From assembly GCA_947044405.1 (NCBI GenBank), contig CAMRHE010000206.1:3038001-3102000 (forward strand): a stretch of 64,000 bases of DNA, read 5' to 3'. This document shows positions 11,701-21,500 of the stretch, piece by piece. The translations under genes and the position numbers were made by a program. The notes beneath the pieces were generated by a model. That model saw only the letters and a list, made by a program, of their open reading frames with translations, searched no databases and had not been told where the DNA came from. Within the stretch, counting starts at the first letter, position 1. The number at the start of each line of letters is the position of its first letter. Source of the stretch: Leptodactylus fallax. Lineage: Eukaryota; Chordata; Amphibia; Anura; Leptodactylidae.

Positions 11701-14700
11701 CTCCACACTACACTCTGCACCCCACATCTCCCCCCACACTACAGCCCACATCTCTCCCCCCACTCTACACCCTGCACCCCACATCTCTCCCCCACACTAC
11801 ACCCTGTACCCCACATTTCTCCCACACACACTACACCCCACATCTCTACCCCCCACTACACCCCACATCTTTCCCCCCACACTACACCCCACATCTCTCC
11901 CCCCACACTACACCCTGTACCCCACATTTCTCCCCCCACACTACACCCTGCACCCCACATCTCTCCCCCCACACTACACCCTGTACCCCACATTTCTCCC
12001 CCACACTACACCCTGTACCCCACATTTCTCCCCCACACACTACACCCCACATCTCTACCCCACTACACCCCATATCTTTCCCCCCACACTACACCCCACA
12101 TCTCTCCCCCACACTACACCCTGCACCCCACATCTCTCCCCCCACACTACACCCCACATGTCTCCCCCCACACTACACCCTGCACCCCACATCTCTCCCC
12201 CCACACTACACCCTGTACCCCACATTTCTCCCCCACACACTACACCCCACATCTCTCCCCACATCTCTACCCCCCACTACACCCCACATCTTTCCCCCCA
12301 CACTACACCCCACATCTCTCCCCCCACACTACACCCTGTACCCCACATCTCTCCATGTTCCTCCACTGCTCAGGATACAACTTTTCTTTATGTAGAAGGA
12401 CCTTCTTACAACTAAAGACACGCCTACCCTGTCTTGTGACTTTATGACGTCAGAAGGTCCTTCCGGAGTACAGTATTTAGCCTTTACTGATGTAGCATCT
12501 ACTGTGTAAGCAGCGATCCTGCGGACCGCGGCCTACACTGACAGTTTTCAGCGGTATGCGCATTTGCACATACAGCTGAAAGAAGCGATCGCTTACTAAC
12601 GGGGAATCCTGTACTGGATTCCCCGTTAGTGAGCGATCATAGCAACGGCGCGCGTGCCAACTGAGAGGGCTCTGCGTGCCCTCTCTGGCACGCGTGCCAT
12701 AGGTTCGCCATCACGGCGCTAGTGCATTGCATGTGCAGATGTAATTCTACTTATACGTCACACAATAGTACAGTAGCAGTGATCGCCATGGTACTACTAG
12801 TAGTGCATCCTTCGTTAATGTAAAAAAATAATCTCCATTATTTCAGTGTTTTTTTTTTGGGGGGTTTGTCTAGCCTGTGTTAGTATTAAAAAAAACATTT
12901 GGGAATTTCATGTATTTTTTTTCCCAATCCAATCTCATCTGACCTATACACATTGTGCCAAAATACAGCAACATGCAGTTGCTACAACTTAACTCGCACC
13001 TGGCCAAGCTACTAGTGGTACAGTCGCTGCCGTTCCACTTAGTGAATTCCACTTCAACAACTGATGGCATGCACTCAATCTCCATGACTACCTGCCATTA
13101 TTTCTCTAGGAAAGCTGTCCCGCTTTACATCACCAAGTGTTGGAGAACGTTGGCTTTTCGACACGTGGAGCAACAATTATGGACAAGGACAAAACATAGC
13201 TTTCACAGCCCACTGGGTCAATGTTTTGAGCGGCAGTGGCCAGAATCCAGAAATGCAGCACATTTTCTCTGTATGGCGCATGTACTTAATCTGGTGGTTT
13301 GCCACTTTATTAACCTGTATGGTGGCTTAAAAGAGGTTCTCCTCATTGCCAGAAAAATCTCTGCGCATTTCAGACTTTCTTACAATGCAAAAAAGACCCA
13401 GCTTGATTTGCAGGGGCAAAACATTCTGCCTTTGCACCGTCTTATTTGCGATGTTCCAACTTCGAGATGTCATTGGAGGGAGGCTCATGAGGAAAGTGTG
13501 CCAAACTTCTCATGCCCTTTGAAGCCACCAAATGTGTCAGCAGGAACGACTGCAGCATCAGCAATGTGATCCCTCTATTTTATACCTTACAGGAAACCCT
13601 TACACTCATGCAACGAGGGCTGGAAGAGGAGGAACAGCTTCCACTTCTTAGTCAATATCATTCCCCTGTGTTGATGGAGAAGGATGAGGATCTGGGTCAG
13701 GGTCATTATGTTAGAGGAACTGAGACTCCTAGACTGGAAGAAGAGCATCTCCCTTGGATGACTTTGATATATCACCAACACAGCCAGGGGAGTTGGCTAA
13801 CCCTTATCTGTTTCAAAAAGAAGATGATGATGATATCAACCACACTGGCCAAAAATACCAACCGTGGCAAGCCCCTGGATCCACACATACACTGGCAAGC
13901 ATCAAGCATGATGAGTACTGGATGGCAGTGCTCTTAGACCCTCACTATAAAAACAAAATGGAAGAATTCTTTCAATGCTCCGCCTCCTTTGCTAGTACCA
14001 CAAGTGTCAGGAGGAGTGAAAGCAGCAGCAGCCAGGCCTAGTACAGTATCTAGAATATGATGAACCAAAAATTTTTCAACTCGCAGTGACAACTGGAGCC
14101 ACAACAGATAACTGGCACCAGCACCAGCAGGTACAGTCATACCTAGAGCCCATCTATTGTCCAGCAGATAATTCTGACCCCATGGAATTCTGGGTCAATA
14201 GGTTAGAGCAGTGAAAGGAGCTGGCCCAGTTTGCCCTGGGAGTTTTATTTTGTCCGGCCTCCTTTTCTCATCATCTCCTTTTCTCATCATCTTCCATTTA
14301 CTGTACTGCTGCTGATGCTGCTCCTAAATAGCTACCACCTCTCAGGCAGACATGTACTGCAGCCTGGTCCATCATATTTTTTTCAAGCATACTGCCACTT
14401 ATGTTGCCACACTACCACCAATGCCACAACTCAGCCAGACATGTCCTGAGGCGTGGCTCATCACATTCCACTATACCACAGTCTTGGCATCAAAAAATCC
14501 AAAACCATTTTAATTTCACATCTGCCTCCATAAAGGGATAATTTTTGGTGACTTGACCGCCATGTGTGTCTAAAAAGCCATGGCCAAGCATTGTTTTCCA
14601 AAAAAAAGGGTTAATTTTTGAGTCTGTATACACTGCTTATCATCTTTATCATCTTATTTCACTGCGTTTCTCCATACACATGCATGTCACTTTGACATGA

Positions 14701-15482
14701 CTTTGGCTGTGTTTGCCTTAGAGAGCTAGAAATTGTATAGATAGGTCCACTAGGAGCCCTGACAGTATTATACACTATATTTTATAGATAGCTTCCTAGG
14801 AGCCCTGACAGTATTCTACACTATGTTTTATAGATAGGTCCCTAGGAGCCCTGACAGTATTCTACACTATGTTTTATAGATAGCTTCCTAGGAGCTCTGA
14901 CAGTGTTCTACACTATGTTTTATAGATAGGTTCCTAGGAGCCCTGACAGTATTATACACTATGTTTTATAGATAGGTTCCTAGGAGCCCTGACAGTATTC
15001 TACACTATGTTTTATAGATAGCTTCCTAGGAGTCCTGACAGTGTTATACACTACGTTTTATAGATAGGTTTCTAGGAGCCCTGACAGTGTTATACACTAT
15101 GTTTTATACATAGGTTCCTAGGAGCCCTGACAATGTTATACATTATGTTTTAAGCCAATTTAAGTTGTGGCTTGTACTGGTTCGACCTGAAAACAAATCT
15201 GGGACCTGAGCCACCCCAACTCTAAACAAAACGAATCTTGAGAGGTTGTCCATCTCTACAGTACAAAAGTGACATACTACTTACATACATACACGTTGTT
15301 TGTGCTCTGTAATGTGGTGTAGATGGTGGAGGAGGGAAGTGGATGCTTCAGCTAAAACAAAATAATCTGCAGAGCCACATCCTTCAAATGCAGGCGAGCA
15401 AGTCTGTGGCTTACCACAACATTTAAGAAATAGTCTATGTTTGGACAAATTGTTGCTGTTTTACATGTATATCCTGCGTGTG

Positions 15483-15530
<48 letters not shown>

Positions 15531-15735
15531 ATCCAGTCTGCCAGCAACTTGTAAAGATGGAAAATGTCCTTTTATTGGAAAAGCAATACACCACGTATTG
15601 GTTCTCACAGGTACCTTTCTCAAGTTCCTGTGAGAACCGATACGTGGTGTATTGGAGAGGGGTTTCTGCTGTGCAATTTATGGGACAATACCCAGTTTTG
15701 CTGGTGCTGCTACAAATGCTTTTTTGAGATATATA

Positions 15736-15784
<49 letters not shown>

Positions 15785-16861
15785 GTATATCCTGTATATA
15801 GGGGTCCTCTCCCAATTAAGGAATAGAAGATGTCAGCTGGAAAGTATCTCTTTTATAGAAGCCTTACTACTGTAGAAGACAAGTAATATGTTCCATTTGT
15901 TAAAACTGTTGTGGCTAGATAGATTTTATTTTTCAAAAGTTCTCTGGGTTACTGAGATACTTTCCTTTATATCTGTTATCTTAAGTAGTGTTTTTTTCAT
16001 TGTGTATGTTTGAAAATTTTAAAAAGTATCTGATTTAAAAAAAAATAATAATAAAAATTTGGAGTTTATTTGTACACTACTTGAGAGTGCCGGATTCTTC
16101 TTTTTATATGATTTGACGGGTTGAGCCCCTCCCTGAGCACCTCAACACATAGTGAGTGCCGAAACATTAATGCTTACAAAATTGCCAGGACTGTCCAGGG
16201 AAATTTTACACAGTTGACAACTATGTGTTTGTATAATGGATTGTGTTAGGTCCTAGTATTCTCAAGTGCTCCACCAGTACAAAAGAGCTGTCATTAAAGG
16301 GGCTGTCCTGTTCTCCACATTTAACCTGAGCACTGCCAGGCTGAATGTAGGTGAGACTGGTGATGGTGGGCGCTCCCATTCACTTCAATGGGAGCGCTGG
16401 AGATAGTTGAGTGCTGCACTTTGTGAAGTGGGACAAAAGTCCTGAAGAACATTACTTCGTGGGACAACCACTTTAACTCCCTCCCCTTTTACACTAGCAT
16501 TGTTATATCGTTGTTCTGATTTGTCAGAAGAGCAGAACAATGGACAATAAAACCACCAGACTGATGGAAACATATCAGACACATTTTCTGTTTGTTTCCA
16601 TAATCATAGACAGTAAAGTTAAAAAAAGGGAAGGTCTCTTGCATTGGATTGCCATTCCAGCTCTACTAATTCCGAGGACTATGGAGAAATTTTAGCCAAC
16701 ATTTGTAGAGCCACTGTGGACAAGGGGTGTGCATATACAGTAAATGTATGTTGGGTGCAGCAGAATGCATGTCTTAGTTCTTTAGATATCATGCTTGTAA
16801 ATTACATTTTACATAATACTACTGTATAGTGACTTACATATTCACTTACCTCTAATGCCAT
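5252..16861 (-). CDS. PLAAT/HRASLS-family phospholipase A/acyltransferase with C-terminal repeat extension
   Basis: Four exons join in phase: 16861-16850 (MALE, then GTAAGT), 10571-10472, 6944-6697 and 5794-5252, giving 300 aa. Residues 5-120 form an NlpC/P60-like LRAT domain. HWAIYVGDG supplies His23, IVHIT supplies His35, and CCRHF near residue 104 supplies the nucleophile Cys. The two His positions coincide with those of mammalian PLAATs. Family members remove or transfer acyl chains on phospholipids at membranes. The usual NCEHF is CCRHF here, so its flanking residues differ. Normal PLAATs are about 160 aa with a hydrophobic tail. Here residues 121-300 are a Gly/Ala/Ser/Val-rich extension with repeats of about 22 residues (KGV and VVG motifs). 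The start was chosen for its Kozak context (GCCATGG) and in-phase donor. Which PLAAT paralogue this is cannot be decided. The first exon is the least certain. Confidence 0.87.
5822..6076. other. Intron 3 of the PLAAT-like gene, nothing recognised
   Basis: AT-rich intron sequence between exon 4 and a MITE, with no recognised element. Confidence 0.4.
6085..6503. mobile_element. Fold-back MITE, family X
   Basis: Carries TACTCACCTGTCCC, then GATGCTCCGGTGTCCT, and GATTGGCCTCAG blocks facing GAGGCCAATCAG blocks. It ends in GGACAACCCCTTTAAG. The two halves are imperfect inverted copies. Related copies lie at 21.1-21.5 kb and 56.55-56.93 kb, with fragments at 17.7-17.85 and 21.96-22.04 kb. No transposase is present. 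Confidence 0.65.
6697..6944 (-). CDS. PLAAT-like gene, exon 3 (catalytic cysteine)
   Basis: Acceptor TCCTCAG and donor GTAAGT; 248 nt, entering in phase 1 and leaving in phase 0. It encodes the KVNN motif and CCRHFVLELKYG, equivalent to the NCEHFVNELRYG nucleophile region of the family. Confidence 0.92.
6945..7400. other. Intron 2 of the PLAAT-like gene, nothing recognised
   Basis: No coding or repeat signature was identified. Short open frames here lack similarity to any family I recognise. Confidence 0.4.
7430..8860. mobile_element. hAT-related nonautonomous element (host of a nested MITE)
   Basis: Segments such as TGTTGTTAATCTGA with poly-T/A tracts near 7470-7600, and an end CTTAAGAGGTTTGTCCATCT near 8830-8850, match the flanks of the hAT transposase relic at 10.9-15.25 kb. 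It is split by the hAT MITE at 7978-8754. Borders are approximate. Confidence 0.4.
7978..8754. mobile_element. hAT-type MITE with internal tandem repeat
   Basis: Begins CAGTGGTTCTCAACC and ends GGGGCCTTGAGAACCACTG. The 8-base flanks are TTCTACAC and TTCTACTC, a near-perfect 8-bp target duplication typical of hAT. It holds no transposase. Inside, from about 8120 to 8395, is a tandem repeat of roughly 45-60 bp built on CAGTATAATGTCCC and GTGGCCCCTCC. Confidence 0.75.
8863..9240. other. Intronic, weak inverted repeat
   Basis: A CAGGGGCGGGGCCTGATTTG block near 8950 and its inverted relative near 9035 (AATTGAGCCTGCCCCTGGTG) suggest a small degraded fold-back element. No gene is seen. Confidence 0.3.
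9245..9890. mobile_element. Probable MITE with GC-rich core
   Basis: GTTAACCCCTTAACCCC starts the block and GACTCCCTTTAAGGG closes it. The interior is much more GC-rich and CpG-rich than its surroundings. No coding content is recognised, and the borders are uncertain. Confidence 0.35.
9895..10470. other. Intron sequence, nothing recognised
   Basis: Intron 2 sequence immediately downstream of exon 2 on the minus strand; no element was identified. Confidence 0.35.
10472..10571 (-). CDS. PLAAT-like gene, exon 2 (LRAT domain, two histidines)
   Basis: Preceded by acceptor CTCTAACAG and followed by donor GTATTA. It is 100 nt, ending in phase 1. It encodes GDIIEILQPGHRHWAIYVGD and then IVHIT, the most diagnostic PLAAT segment. 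Confidence 0.92.
11293..12716. mobile_element. hAT MITE with 8-bp target duplication and internal minisatellite
   Basis: Starts CAGTGATGGCGAACC and ends GGTTCGCCATCACGG. The 8 bases CGCTAGTG occur directly before (11285-11292) and directly after (12717-12724). This is a clean hAT-type insertion. The central 0.95 kb is a minisatellite. A second fragment of the same family lies near 32060 (GTGATGGCGAACC). Confidence 0.88.
11404..12352 (+). repeat. C-rich minisatellite, about 34-bp unit
   Basis: More than 25 copies of a unit like CACACTACACCCTGCACCCC followed by ACATCTCTCCCCC, with shorter and longer variants. All frames are open over long stretches because the repeat is poor in A/T trinucleotides, so the His/Pro/Thr-rich open frames here are not genes. 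Confidence 0.95.
12955..14045 (+). pseudogene. hAT-family transposase relic (ZBED-like)
   Basis: The first frame (12955-13569) has HFLCMAHVLNLVV and then LICDVPTSRCHWRE. This matches the hAT pattern of a conserved CxxH...NL motif followed by a DVxTRW-like motif. Later frames carry YWMAVLLDPHYKNKMEEFF, the hAT LDPRyK motif. Frames change near 13560 and 13770, and the N-terminal zinc finger and the C-terminal dimerisation region are missing or unreadable. It cannot encode an active enzyme. Confidence 0.75.
14735..15150 (+). repeat. Tandem repeat, 46-bp unit
   Basis: About nine copies of a unit containing TTTTATAGATAGGTTCCTAG then GAGCCCTGACAGTATT. The spacing of successive GACAGT motifs is 46 bases. 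A single related copy lies near 7935-7970, supporting relatedness of the two hAT elements. Confidence 0.9.
15485..15525. repeat. (TA)n microsatellite
   Basis: Uninterrupted TA dinucleotide tract of about 20 units. Confidence 0.97.
15584..15654. repeat. Short inverted repeat of a SINE/MITE-like family
   Basis: The left arm 15584-15611 (CAATACACCACGTATTGG, TTCTCACAGG) and right arm 15627-15654 are nearly perfect inverted copies around a 15-base loop. The flanking sequence (AATCCAGTCTGCCAGCAAC) recurs near 22480-22600, so this is an interspersed family. Confidence 0.75.
15739..15783. repeat. (TA)n microsatellite
   Basis: TA dinucleotide tract of over 20 units, 230 bases after the first one. 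Confidence 0.97.
15900..16840. other. Intron 1 end of the PLAAT-like gene, no gene recognised
   Basis: Contains a MITE-like stretch near 16290-16480 (TTAAAGGGGCTGTCC...ACAACCACTTTAAC). No exon or RNA gene was found other than exon 1 at its right edge. Confidence 0.4.
16850..16861 (-). CDS. PLAAT-like gene, exon 1 coding part (start)
   Basis: Encodes MALE from an ATG in strong context, followed at once by a GTAAGT donor. The phase (0) matches exon 2. With this start the catalytic histidines fall at residues 23 and 35, as in known PLAATs. Human PLAAT2 also begins MAL. The evidence is short, so this is a good candidate but not proven. Confidence 0.65.
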
Positions 16862-16964
16862 GGCTCGGTTTTCTACGTATTCCCAGCACTCCTATAAATT
16901 TGCCTATAGGATATTCCAGAATTATAAATTTATATAAAATATATATTTATGGTCACTCTTAGAG

Positions 16965-17355
16965 ATGAGCGAATCGAAGCTGCAGAAGTGGAATTCGATC
17001 CGAATTTCAGGAAATCTTCGATTCGCATGGAATCCGAATTTCCTAATGCTTCACAGTAACGAATATTTAGTAAGGACCTTTGTGACATCAGACGGTCACA
17101 AGATATTCTCTAGTGATGTGATTGGATAGGCGTGTCTTTGCTTGTTAGCAGATCCTTCCACATGAATAAAACTTGTCCGTGCTGAAGAGAGAGAGAGAGA
17201 GAGAGAAACATGACCGCGGCATCCAAGGGCTTCTGCCATTTTGCCGCCCACCCCGGCTCTCTGCAGACAGGAAATAGCTGTTTATTAGCTGCGAATTAAT
17301 TTGGATCGCAGAGAATCGTATCGGAAAATTCGGCGAAGTTGCCGAATCGAATTTT
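16965..17355. mobile_element. MITE with AGAGATGAGCGAATCG end
   Basis: Begins TTAGAGATGAGCGAATCGAAG. Toward its right side are inverted TCGAATT/AATTCGA-type blocks (GCCGAATCGAATTTTT). An internal GAGAGAGAGAGAGAG tract lies at about 17186-17206. It lies just upstream of the PLAAT-like first exon. Confidence 0.5.
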
Positions 17356-17359
17356 TGTT

Positions 17360-18287
17360 TTTATAATCCATTTTGCTTTTTGTAGAAGCATTTTTTTCCT
17401 ATCCCCTCCATAAGGGGGTATCGGAACCTGTTTAATTGCAGCAAAGATCATACAATACAATTATCACAGAAGACAAAAAAGCCATTGAAAAGTCATTAAG
17501 GTAAGATTTCCCGCTGCAGCAGTTTAACCAATTGCAGAATTTACGTTAACTCTGCTACATCTGTGCATCAGATGCAGTCCGAGCAGTGAGTCTACACAAG
17601 TAGCTGATGATCAGCCAAAAACAGCCACTCATGCAAAAGACTAATATTTTTTGCCAACCACCAGTCGAAATGATCTAAAACAGGCAATTCTGAGGGACTT
17701 GGCCACAGGAAAGGACACCGGCCGTCACTCGGATATGTCACCAGTGACATCTCGTGTCCTTTCCTGTGACTGCTGAGGCAGCTGATTGGCGCCTTGGACC
17801 AGATAGTGGCTGGGGACTCTGTAATGCTGAGGACAGGTGAGTATGACTTTCCCATTCATCTGAATGGGGCTTGCAAAAGTGCATGTGCTTGCTGCCTAAA
17901 CAACCCCATTCTGATGAACAGAACATATTTTCAGTTGTAGATATTTGTACAACAAATCTGCTTCATTTGAATATACCCTTACATCTACTCCTTATTCACA
18001 GAACAATAGTATCAATGATAATTCTTACTGAGCATCTCACATATGCTAAGCTTTTTCCTATATCCATCATAGAAGTGTCCTTTAAAAGTTAAAGTTCTTT
18101 TAACTTTTTCTGTTTTAGAGAGGACAAGTTATTGTAATAAGACTCTGTACACACCACAATAAAGCCTACTGTCAGGGTATACACTCAAGACATACAAGTC
18201 TGACATAGGCTAGTCCAAGATGCTATATAGTCACCTTCAACACCCATATGGACCCATTGTAAAAACAAAAAACATCATTTCACAGTA
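17360..18287. other. Intergenic, fragment of MITE family X
   Basis: About 17700-17850 resembles MITE family X (GCTGATTGGC, ACAGGTGAGTATGA). Nothing else is recognised. Confidence 0.35.
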
Positions 18288-18289
18288 TA

Positions 18290-19849
18290 CAGTCATGGCC
18301 AAAAGTTTTGAGAATGACACAAATATTCTATTTTCACATGATCTGCTGCCCTCTGGTTTTTATGTGTGTTTGTCAGATGTTTTTATCACATACAGAAATA
18401 TAATTGCATTCATATTATGAGTAACAGAAGCTTATATTGACAGTTAGAATGAGTTAATGCAGCAAGTCAATATTTGCAGTGTTGCCCCTTCTTCTTCAGG
18501 ACCTCTGCAATTCTCCCTGGCATGCTCTCAATCAACTTCTGGACCAAATCCTGACTGATAGCAGTCCATTCTTGCAGAATCAATGCTTTAATTTTGTCTG
18601 AATTTGTTGGTTTTTGTTTGTCCACCCGTCTCTTGATGATTGACCACAAGTTCTCAATGGGATTAAGATCTGGGGAGTTTCCAGGCCATGGACCCAAAAT
18701 CTCTATGTTTTGTTCCCTGAGCCATTTAGTTATCACCTTTGCTTTATGGCAAGGTGCTCCATCATGCTGGAAAAGGCATTGTTGAGCGCCAAACTGCTCT
18801 TGGACGGTTGGGAGAAGTTGCTCTTGGAGGACATTCTGGTACCATTCTTTATTCATGGCTGTGTTTTTAGGCAAGACTGTGAGAGAGCCGATTCCCTTGG
18901 CTGAGAAGCAACCCCACACATGAATGGTTTCAGGATGCTTTACAGTTGGCATGAGACAAGACTGGTGGTAGCGCTCACCTCTTCTCCGAATAAGCTGTTT
19001 TCCAGATGTTCCAAACAATCGAAAAGGGGATTCATCAGAGAAAATGACTTTACCCCAGTCCTCAGCAGTCCACTCCCTGTACCTTTTGCAGAATATCAGT
19101 CTGTCCCTGATGTTTTTTCTGGAGAGAAGTGGCTTCTTTGCTGCCCTCCTTGAGACCAGGCCTTGCTCCAAGAGTCTCCGCCTCACAGTGCGTGCAAATG
19201 CACTCACACCTGCCTGCTGCCATTCCTCAGCAAGCTCTGCACTGCTGGTAGCCCGATCCCGCAGCTGAAACACTTTTAAGAGATGGTCCTGCCGCTTGCT
19301 GGTCTTTCTTGGGCGCCCTGGAGCCTTTTTGGCACCAATGGAACCTCTCTCCTTGAAGTTCTTGATGATGCGATAGATTGTTGACTGAGGTGCAATCTTT
19401 CTAGCTGCAATACTCTTCCCAGTTAGGCCATTTTTGTGCAGTGCAATGATGACTGCACGTGTTTCTTTAGAGATAACCATGGTTAACAGAAGAGAAACAA
19501 TGATGGCAAGCACCAGCCTCCTTTTAAAGTGTCCAGTGGTGTCATTCTTACTTAATCATGACAGATCTCCAGCCCTGTCCTCATCAACACCCACACCTGT
19601 GTTAATGGAGCAATCACTGAAACGATGTTAGGTGGTCCTTTTAAGGCAGGGCTGCAATGATGTTGAAATGTGTTTTGGGGGATAAAGTTCATTTTCTAGG
19701 CAAATATTGACTTTGCAAGTAATTGCTGTTAAGCTGATTACTCTTTATAACATTCTGGAGTATATGCAAATTGCCATTAGAAAAACTGAAGCAGTAGACT
19801 TTGTAAAAATTTATATTTGTATCATTCTCAAAACTTTTGGCCATGACTG
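18290..19849 (-). mobile_element. Tc1/mariner element, DD35E type, copy 1
   Basis: Flanked by TA on both sides (18288-18289, 19850-19851). Both ends read CAGTCATGGCCAAAAGTTTT inward, with terminal inverted repeats of about 40 bp. It is 1560 bp long and carries one transposase gene on the minus strand. Three further copies lie at 43.25, 50.0 and 52.27 kb. Confidence 0.97.
18467..19513 (-). CDS. Tc1-like transposase, copy 1
   Basis: A 348-aa open frame. The likely start is the internal Met at residue 12 (MVISKE...), whose ATG at 19480 has the context ACCATGG. An N-terminal paired-like helix-turn-helix comes first (GKSIAARKIAPQSTIYRII), then GRPRKTSKRQ as the nuclear-localisation/AT-hook-like region, then the catalytic core. 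Aspartates are in VIFSDESPF and FQHDGAPCH, and the glutamate is in NPIENLW. Thirty-five residues separate the second Asp from the Glu, against 34 in Sleeping Beauty-type enzymes. Relative to the other copies it has lost one Arg (RRRGERY) and has Phe for Ser (AFARTV). No stop or frameshift is seen, so activity cannot be excluded. Confidence 0.95.
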   Translation of the reverse strand: MLAIIVSLLLTMVISKETRAVIIALHKNGLTGKSIAARKIAPQSTIYRIIKNFKERGSIGAKKAPGRPRKTSKRQDHLLKVFQLRDRATSSAELAEEWQQAGVSAFARTVRRRLLEQGLVSRRAAKKPLLSRKNIRDRLIFCKRYREWTAEDWGKVIFSDESPFRLFGTSGKQLIRRRGERYHQSCLMPTVKHPETIHVWGCFSAKGIGSLTVLPKNTAMNKEWYQNVLQEQLLPTVQEQFGAQQCLFQHDGAPCHKAKVITKWLREQNIEILGPWPGNSPDLNPIENLWSIIKRRVDKQKPTNSDKIKALILQEWTAISQDLVQKLIESMPGRIAEVLKKKGQHCKY

Positions 19850-19851
19850 TA

Positions 19852-20400
19852 GATTTCTTGCTGTGCTTTTCTATACAGTGTAACAATGGTCTGTCAAAGC
19901 ACAGCAGACCATAAGGACACTTTTATCTTCCTCTGTCTGGTGAATGGTACTTATGCAAAAGTTAAGGTACATGCCAGGAGTGAACTAAGCCTTACCGAAA
20001 TGTAATCTTTTATACTTTATGCTAAACTTCTAATAAATGTTGAGTTAAGCAAGCATTAAAATGCAAGCAAAGAAGCCTTTATACAGAAAAGAGAGGAAAT
20101 AAGAGGAGGGGAATAGCATAGAAACATATCTTATAAACTATCACCTTGGACTTTACTTACACGAGAGCTGCTTCCTTCTCAACACTACTTAATATTAATC
20201 GTAGGCTCTACTATATATCTATAGACTCTTTCACTTTCTGTTTTATTGGGTCCTGTGCCAGTGAAAGTAATTATTACACAGCATAAAAAAGCATACAATA
20301 AAAATAAGATAATAGGATTGTTATGAGCAGACATCAGCCTGAACTCACTGGACTCAGCGTGTCACAGGTTAAACAGCTGTATATGAAAGGAATGTGTGTC
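19852..20400. other. Intergenic, nothing recognised
   Basis: AT-rich sequence with no recognisable gene or element end. Confidence 0.4.
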
Positions 20401-20402
20401 AT

Positions 20403-20932
20403 AACATGACCACATGACCATAGACTGTATATCAAAAGAACATGGACTATAAATCACATGACCATGAAGTGTATATCACATGACCATAGACTGTACACCA
20501 CAAGACCATGGACTATATATCACATGACCATGGACTATATATTGCATGACCATAGACTGTATATCACAAGAACATGGACTATAAATCACATGACCATGGA
20601 GTGTATATCACATGACCATAGACTGTACACCACAAGACCATGTACTATATATCACATGACCATGGACTATATATTGCATGACCATGGACTGTATATCACC
20701 TGACCATAGATTGTATATCACATGACCATGGACTGTATATCACAAGACCATGGACTATATATCGCATGACCATGGACTGTATATCACATGACCATAGACT
20801 GTATATCACATGACCATGGACTGTATATCACATGACCATGGACTGTATACCACAAGACCATGGACTATATATCACATCACCATGGACTATATACTGCATG
20901 ACCATGGACTATATATCGCATGACCATGGGCT
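20403..20932 (+). repeat. Satellite of about 22-bp unit (ACATGACCATGGACTGTATATC)
   Basis: About 23 copies of CACATGACCATGGACT plus a short TATATC-type spacer, with CATAGACT, AAGAACATGG and TTGCATG variants. A higher-order pattern is visible: the block around 20410-20550 recurs around 20570-20690. The open frame through it is a repeat artefact. Confidence 0.92.
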
Positions 20933-21104
20933 TATTTTTATCTACTGGATGAAAGCAGAATGAATGACAGCAAGCAGAGACCTATAAAACCGGGAGGAAT
21001 TGATAAGGTTTATTGGAAGATTGTAGAACTTTTCATTGTACAAACAATAACATTTTCTGTCTCAATATTTATCTCTAACTGGAAAACCCCTTAAAGAGGT
21101 TGTC

Positions 21105-21500
21105 TGGGCAAAACATTATTTTTAAAATAGGCTGGGAGAAAAAAAAAAAAAATCATACTCACCTGTCCCTGATGCTCCAGTGTCCTCCCAGCGCGGTCCG
21201 GTCCTCCTGCTCCAGTGTCTTCTAGAAGTGAAACTCCCTGCCGGCTATGACGTCCCATATCCCTTCTGCTGAAGCCGCTGATTGGCCTCAGCAGTCACAT
21301 GACTGTTGAGGCCAATCATCAGTCTCAGGAAGTGACTTCACAGGTAGGGGACTTCTACTGGAAGACAAAAATGGGATTGGACCGCTCTGGGAGGCACCGG
21401 AGCATCGGGGAAAGGTGAGTATGATTTTTTAAATTTTTTTTTCACCTTCCCAGGCCTATTTAAAATACTACATTTTTGCCTGGACAACCCCTTTTAGTTG
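21105..21500. mobile_element. Fold-back MITE, family X
   Basis: Left end CTTAAAGAGGTTGTCTGGGC and right end GGACAACCCCTTTTAG are inverted. The interior has TACTCACCTGTCCC, GATGCTCCAGTGTCCTCCCA and GATTGGCCTCAG/GAGGCCAATCA blocks, as at 6.1-6.5 and 56.55-56.93 kb. Confidence 0.7.

Larger units (their letters stand above)
10640..15255 (+). mobile_element. Large decayed hAT element containing a transposase relic
   Basis: The right end (GAATCTTGAGAGGTTGTCCATC, near 15230-15255) pairs in inverted sense with ends of the AGAGATGG... type near 22.66 kb. The left part near 10640-10760 resembles the same family, with ATATTCCAAATTGTTTGG. A hAT transposase relic lies at 12955-14045. A MITE (11293-12716) has jumped into the element, separating duplicated-looking segments at 10930-11270 and 12725-12960. 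Limits are approximate. Confidence 0.55.

Noticed and set aside
11362..12447. Two long plus-strand frames (361 and 329 aa) rich in His, Pro and Thr
   Set aside because: They are translations of the C-rich minisatellite; several frames stay open because the unit lacks stop triplets. No start context, domain or splice evidence.
18594..19268. Plus-strand frames repeated at each Tc1-like copy
   Set aside because: Antisense shadows of the transposase gene; they recur only because the element recurs.
20458..20703. An 81-aa frame with repeated HMTMDYILHDH
   Set aside because: Product of the 22-bp satellite, not a gene.
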